From CAWJFJ01 sp963800065 (GTDB lineage: Bacteria; Actinomycetota; Acidimicrobiia; Acidimicrobiales; UBA8190): DNA of 64,000 nucleotides. The stretch covers positions 124,001-188,000 of the forward strand of contig CAWCZO010000007.1 in assembly GCA_963800065.1 (NCBI GenBank). The letters are read 5' to 3'. This document shows, piece after piece, positions 60,853 to 64,000 of this stretch. A program made the translations under genes and the position numbers. The notes under the pieces were generated by a model. The model made no database searches, was not told where the DNA came from, and worked only from the letters and a program-made list of their open reading frames with translations. Position 1 is the stretch's first letter; each line of letters begins with the position of its first letter.

Positions 60853-61622
60853 CGGACCCGCCCCCGGGGGCGCTGGTGACGCCGGCGCTCATCCTGGCCG
60901 CCGATCACCGTCCCCGCGGGGTCGTCACCATCGAGGGGTACGCGCCCTACCTGGCCGCGCTCACCGCCGCCCTCCCCGCCTGCGACGGCATCCTGGCCAG
61001 TCGTCAACCTCTGGCCGACCTCCGGGCGTCGGGCGCCGTGGGGTCACGCCACCGCACCTACCTCTCGATCAACCGGACCGGTCTGGCGGGATCGGCCTTC
61101 GAGCTCGACGACCGCCTGGTGACGAGCGTCGACCGGGCCGCCGCCGACGGGTGGACGGGGGTCAAGCACATGACGCGGATCGATCTGGCCGACCCCCTGA
61201 CGGCACCGGCCCTGGAGCTGCTCGGGCGAGTCATCGACGAGGCCCGGACCGCCGGCGTCGAGGCCCTGATCGAATCCCTGTCATGGCGCGACGGCAGGAT
61301 GGCGCGCGACACCGATGCCGTCGTCCTGGCCGCCGTCATCGCCCACGACCTCGGCGCCCCGCTGCTCAAGGTGCCGGTGCCCGACGTGGCCCCCGGCCGG
61401 GACAGGGTGGCGGCGGTGGCCCGGGTGGTGGGGAGCGTGGGTGTCCCCGTCCTCTTCCTGGGTGGTCCCCGGGGCGACGCCGGTCGCCAGGCCGTCCTCG
61501 ACGAGGTGCGTGACGCCATGGCCGGGGGGGCGGCGGGGATGGCCGTGGGCCGCGTCGTCTTCGAGGACCCCGAGCCCGAGAAGATGGCCCGTCTGGTGGC
61601 CGACGCGGTGCACGGCGGTTGA
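60849..61622 (+). CDS. Class I aldolase-like TIM-barrel protein (Cgl0159 type)
   Basis: 257 aa. LILAADHRPRGVV opens a barrel with INRTGLAGSAFELDDRLV, GWTGVKHMTRIDLAD, EALIESLSWRDGRM, and APLLKVPVPD where the Schiff-base Lys lies, then VPVLFLGGPRGD. This is the Cgl0159-like branch of the DeoC/FbaB/LacD superfamily. Likely a retro-aldol step in the sugar pathway. GTG 60849 and a TTG coupling to the kinase gene. Confidence 0.78.
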   Translation: MTDPPPGALVTPALILAADHRPRGVVTIEGYAPYLAALTAALPACDGILASRQPLADLRASGAVGSRHRTYLSINRTGLAGSAFELDDRLVTSVDRAAADGWTGVKHMTRIDLADPLTAPALELLGRVIDEARTAGVEALIESLSWRDGRMARDTDAVVLAAVIAHDLGAPLLKVPVPDVAPGRDRVAAVARVVGSVGVPVLFLGGPRGDAGRQAVLDEVRDAMAGGAAGMAVGRVVFEDPEPEKMARLVADAVHGG

Positions 61623-63079
61623 TCCTCACCCTCGACCTCGGGACATCCACCACCAAGGCCGTCGTCTGGGACGGCGACGGACGGCGCGCCGTGGGCCGGG
61701 CCGCGGTGGCGACGTCGTTCCCGGCCGGAGACCGGGCCGAGCAGGACCCCGCCGACTGGTGGGACGCGGCGATCGAGGCCTGTGCCGGTGCCCGCGCCGA
61801 GTCGCCGGAGTCCTTCGGCGCCGTCGAGGCGGTGGGCTTCTCGGCGGCGCGCCAGACCGTGGTGCCCGTCACCGCCGCCGGCCGGCCCCTCGGACCGGCC
61901 CTCGTGTGGTCCGATCGCCGCGCTGCGGCGGAGGCGGCGGCGATGGCGGAGCGGCTCGGTGGCGTCGACGCCGTCCGCACCCGGACGGGCGCCGTTCTGG
62001 ACGGGGCGGCGGTGGCGGCCAAGGTGGCGTGGCTGGCCGCCCACGAACCCGACCGGTGGTCGGCCGCGCGGTGGTTGCTCACGCCGCGCGACCTCGTCGT
62101 CTGGCTGATGACGGGGGAGGTGGTGACCGACCCCACCATGATCTCGGCCGCCGGGCTCCAGGACGCCGACGGGGAGCCGGTGACCGATCTGGTGGCCGTC
62201 GCCGGTGACCGGCTCCCCACGGTGATCCCTCCCGACGCCGTGGCCGGGTTGCTGGCCCCGGGCCCGGCCGCCGAGCTCGGCCTCACCGAGGGGATCCCGG
62301 TGGTGGTGGGGGCCGGCGACCGGGCCTGCGAGGTCCTGGGGACCGCCGCCTCGACAGATCGACCGATGGTCTCGTGGGGTACGACGGCCAACGTCTCGGT
62401 CCCTGTCGGGGCCTTCCCCGTCCCGGTCCCCCCCGGTCTGGTCGTCACCCGGGCGGCGTCGGGGGACTGGCTCCTCGAAGGCGGACTCTCGGCGGCCGGA
62501 TCCTTTCTCACCTGGTTGTCCACGCTCACCGGATTGGACGCCGCCACCCTGATGAGCCGGGCGGCGGCCTCCCCCGCCGGGGCCCACGGTGTCGTCGCCC
62601 TGCCCTGGTTCGGTGGCGCCCGGGCCCCGTGGTGGCGCGACCGGGCCCGGGGCGGCTTCCTCGGATTGAGCTTCGACCACGACGCCGGCGACCTGGCCCG
62701 CGCCGTCGTCGAATCGGTGGCCGCCGAGGTCCGGCGATGCCTCCGGGCCGCCGGCGGGGCGCCGGCCCGGGGCCTGGCCCTCACCGGCGCCGATCCGTCC
62801 ACGGCGCCGTGGGCCGAGGTCCTCACCGCCGTCACCGGGCTCCCCGGCGTCCGGCGCCGTTCGGGCCTGGCGGCCTCGGCCGGGGCCGCCCTGCTGGTGG
62901 CGCGGGCCATCGGGGCGGACTACGACCTCGAACGGATCGACCCCGTGGTGGAGACGGTCGTCCCCGACGATGGGGCCGTGGCCCGGTACCACCAGCTGGG
63001 GGAACGGGCCGACGCCGTGGCCGGCGCCGTGGTGGCCCTCGACACGGGGGAACCAGGGTCACCGGGGGTGCGGCGGTGA
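61619..63079 (+). CDS. FGGY-family carbohydrate kinase
   Basis: 486 aa. ILTLDLGTSTTKAVVWDGDG (phosphate 1), EQDPADWWDAA, VEAVGFSAARQTVVPV, WSDRRA, then the second domain GIPVVVGAGDRACEVLG and the Gly-rich ALPWFGGARAPWWRDRARGG. The GAGDR Asp is the likely catalytic base. It resembles xylulokinase/gluconokinase relatives; the substrate is not assigned. The TTG start (61619) overlaps the aldolase-like TGA, an unusual TTGA junction. Confidence 0.85.
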   Translation: MILTLDLGTSTTKAVVWDGDGRRAVGRAAVATSFPAGDRAEQDPADWWDAAIEACAGARAESPESFGAVEAVGFSAARQTVVPVTAAGRPLGPALVWSDRRAAAEAAAMAERLGGVDAVRTRTGAVLDGAAVAAKVAWLAAHEPDRWSAARWLLTPRDLVVWLMTGEVVTDPTMISAAGLQDADGEPVTDLVAVAGDRLPTVIPPDAVAGLLAPGPAAELGLTEGIPVVVGAGDRACEVLGTAASTDRPMVSWGTTANVSVPVGAFPVPVPPGLVVTRAASGDWLLEGGLSAAGSFLTWLSTLTGLDAATLMSRAAASPAGAHGVVALPWFGGARAPWWRDRARGGFLGLSFDHDAGDLARAVVESVAAEVRRCLRAAGGAPARGLALTGADPSTAPWAEVLTAVTGLPGVRRRSGLAASAGAALLVARAIGADYDLERIDPVVETVVPDDGAVARYHQLGERADAVAGAVVALDTGEPGSPGVRR

Positions 63080-64000
63080 AGGAGGTCCGCCTGGCCTACG
63101 GGCGCGTCGGTCTGGGCGTGTGGGTGCCCGACGCCGCCACCGTGATCACCCCGACCGACCTTCCCGGTCTGGCCGACGAGACGGGGGCCGTCCTCGACGC
63201 GCTGCGGTCGCCGTCGTCGGGGCCTCCCCTGGCCGACCTGGTGGGCCGGCACGACCGGGTGGCCGTCGTCTTCCCCGACCTGACACGGCCGATGCCGAAC
63301 CGGACGGTGCTGCCGCCGCTGTTGGCCGAGCTCGAGCGGTCGGGGGCCGGACCGGACCGGGTGGAGCTGCTGTGCGCCACCGGAACCCACCGCCAGGCCA
63401 CCGCCGGGGAGATGGCCGAGCTCGTCGGCGACGAGATCGTGGCCCGCTACGCCGTCCACGACCACCGGGCCGACGACGGCGCCCACGTCGAGGTGGGCGT
63501 GGTGGACGGCGCTCCCGTTCTCATCGATCCCCGCTACGTCGACGCCGACGTCCGGATCCTGACGGGCTTCGTCGAGCCGCATTTCTTCGCCGGCTTCAGC
63601 GGCGGGCCCAAGGGGATGTGCCCGGGCCTGGCCGCCACCGAGACGATCCTCGAGGCCCACAGCCCGGGACGGATCGCCCACGAGCGCGCCACGTGGCTGG
63701 TCACCGACGGGAATCCCGTCCACGACTTCGTCCGGGCCGCCGCCGCCCTGGCGCCGCCCACCCTGTCGGTCGACGTGGCCATCAACAACCGTCGTCAGCT
63801 CACCGCCGTCTTCGCCGGGCCGCTCCCCGACGGGCACCGCGCCGCCTGCGACTTCGTGGAGGCGACGGCGGTGAGCGGCGTCGACGGGCGCTTCGACGTC
63901 GTCCTGACCACCAACGCCGGCTACCCGCTCGACCGGAACCTCTATCAGGCGGTGAAGGGGATGGCGGCGGCGGAACGGGTGGTGACCGACGGCGGGACCA
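63076..64000 (+). CDS. larA: LarA-type nickel-pincer racemase/epimerase, partial
   Basis: 308 residues before the right edge. N-domain RLAYGRVGLGVWVPDAATV, VVFPDLTRPMPNR, LLCATGTHRQAT and HDHRADDG; then EPHFFAGFSGGPKGMCPGLAATE, where Lys179 and His195 (16 apart) match the cofactor-attached Lys184 and Ni ligand His200 of Lactiplantibacillus LarA. It should carry the Ni-pincer nucleotide and epimerise a 2-hydroxyacid. GTG 63076 overlaps the kinase TGA. larB, larC and larE are not in the window. Confidence 0.85.
   Translation, partial: MKEVRLAYGRVGLGVWVPDAATVITPTDLPGLADETGAVLDALRSPSSGPPLADLVGRHDRVAVVFPDLTRPMPNRTVLPPLLAELERSGAGPDRVELLCATGTHRQATAGEMAELVGDEIVARYAVHDHRADDGAHVEVGVVDGAPVLIDPRYVDADVRILTGFVEPHFFAGFSGGPKGMCPGLAATETILEAHSPGRIAHERATWLVTDGNPVHDFVRAAAALAPPTLSVDVAINNRRQLTAVFAGPLPDGHRAACDFVEATAVSGVDGRFDVVLTTNAGYPLDRNLYQAVKGMAAAERVVTDGGT

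Noticed and set aside
1..64000. CRISPR arrays, rRNA genes, riboswitches
   Set aside because: No regularly spaced repeats, rRNA-like segments or recognisable riboswitch cores were seen on either strand by reading.

Overview
The window is 64 kb of very GC-rich, densely packed DNA with many GTG starts and 4-base stop/start overlaps. Actinobacterial markers are present: polyphosphate glucokinase, a MarP-type protease, an SCO6880-type conjugation protein, an SCO6745-like protein, a Nur-type Fur regulator and a SenX3/RegX3-like pair. I infer a high-GC actinobacterium, possibly class Acidimicrobiia. The sedolisin peptidase and MarP-like protease would suit an acid-exposed lifestyle, but this placement is an inference and no rRNA is present to test it.

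Left part (1-8.4 kb): heme A synthesis (ctaA running off the left edge, divergent ctaB, a thioredoxin-like protein), an SRPBCC protein, a three-gene ABC exporter/SLOG operon, serS, and a two-component system. From 8.47 to 15.87 kb lies a five-gene type IV conjugation module (DUF6112-like, TrbL-like, SCO6880-like, VirB4-like ATPase, VirD4-like coupling protein). It is interrupted at 11.4-13.1 kb by an oppositely oriented cassette encoding an archease and a HhH-type DNA glycosylase-like protein. The 5' end of the VirB4-like gene is imperfectly duplicated on both sides of the cassette.

Centre (15.9-27.7 kb): a decayed small gene, a two-cluster ferredoxin, an amidase, polyphosphate glucokinase, a LapA-like protein and a quinone oxidoreductase. 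Next comes a DUF35/thiolase/enoyl-CoA hydratase/bioA-bioF-bioD operon read leftward, then PhzF-like and SCO6745-like genes and tRNA-Arg(ACG). The 3' end of that tRNA is repeated (18 of 18 bases) 1.28 kb downstream, beyond a frameshifted IS481-like element. An older relic of the same element end lies at 33.5 kb. Between them is a compositionally mixed island: small proteins, a DUF2254 membrane protein, an A+T-richer four-helix membrane protein and a secreted repeat protein.

Right part (33.7-64 kb): a translationally coupled BVMO/tandem-SDR/amidohydrolase operon that looks like a ketone-to-lactone-to-hydroxyacid route; a methyltransferase; a NiCoT nickel transporter divergent from a Fur-family (Nur-like) regulator with a candidate Nur box between them; an amine oxidase; a sedolisin; a GlxA-like regulator with a DJ-1/PfpI partner; an ArdC-like antirestriction/metallopeptidase; VOC and TauD proteins; a CHAP-like secreted protein; a Gly-rich repeat protein; 5-oxoprolinase pxpA with a pxpB-pxpC fusion; and MarP. 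The window ends in an eight-gene carbohydrate cluster (GH15, glucose dehydrogenase-like, MBL hydrolase, GH4, beta-hydroxyacid dehydrogenase, class I aldolase-like, FGGY kinase, LarA-like racemase). Nearly all its junctions are overlapping, and it looks like an uncharacterised sugar or sugar-acid pathway. Its last gene would need nickel, which gives a possible functional link to the nickel locus.
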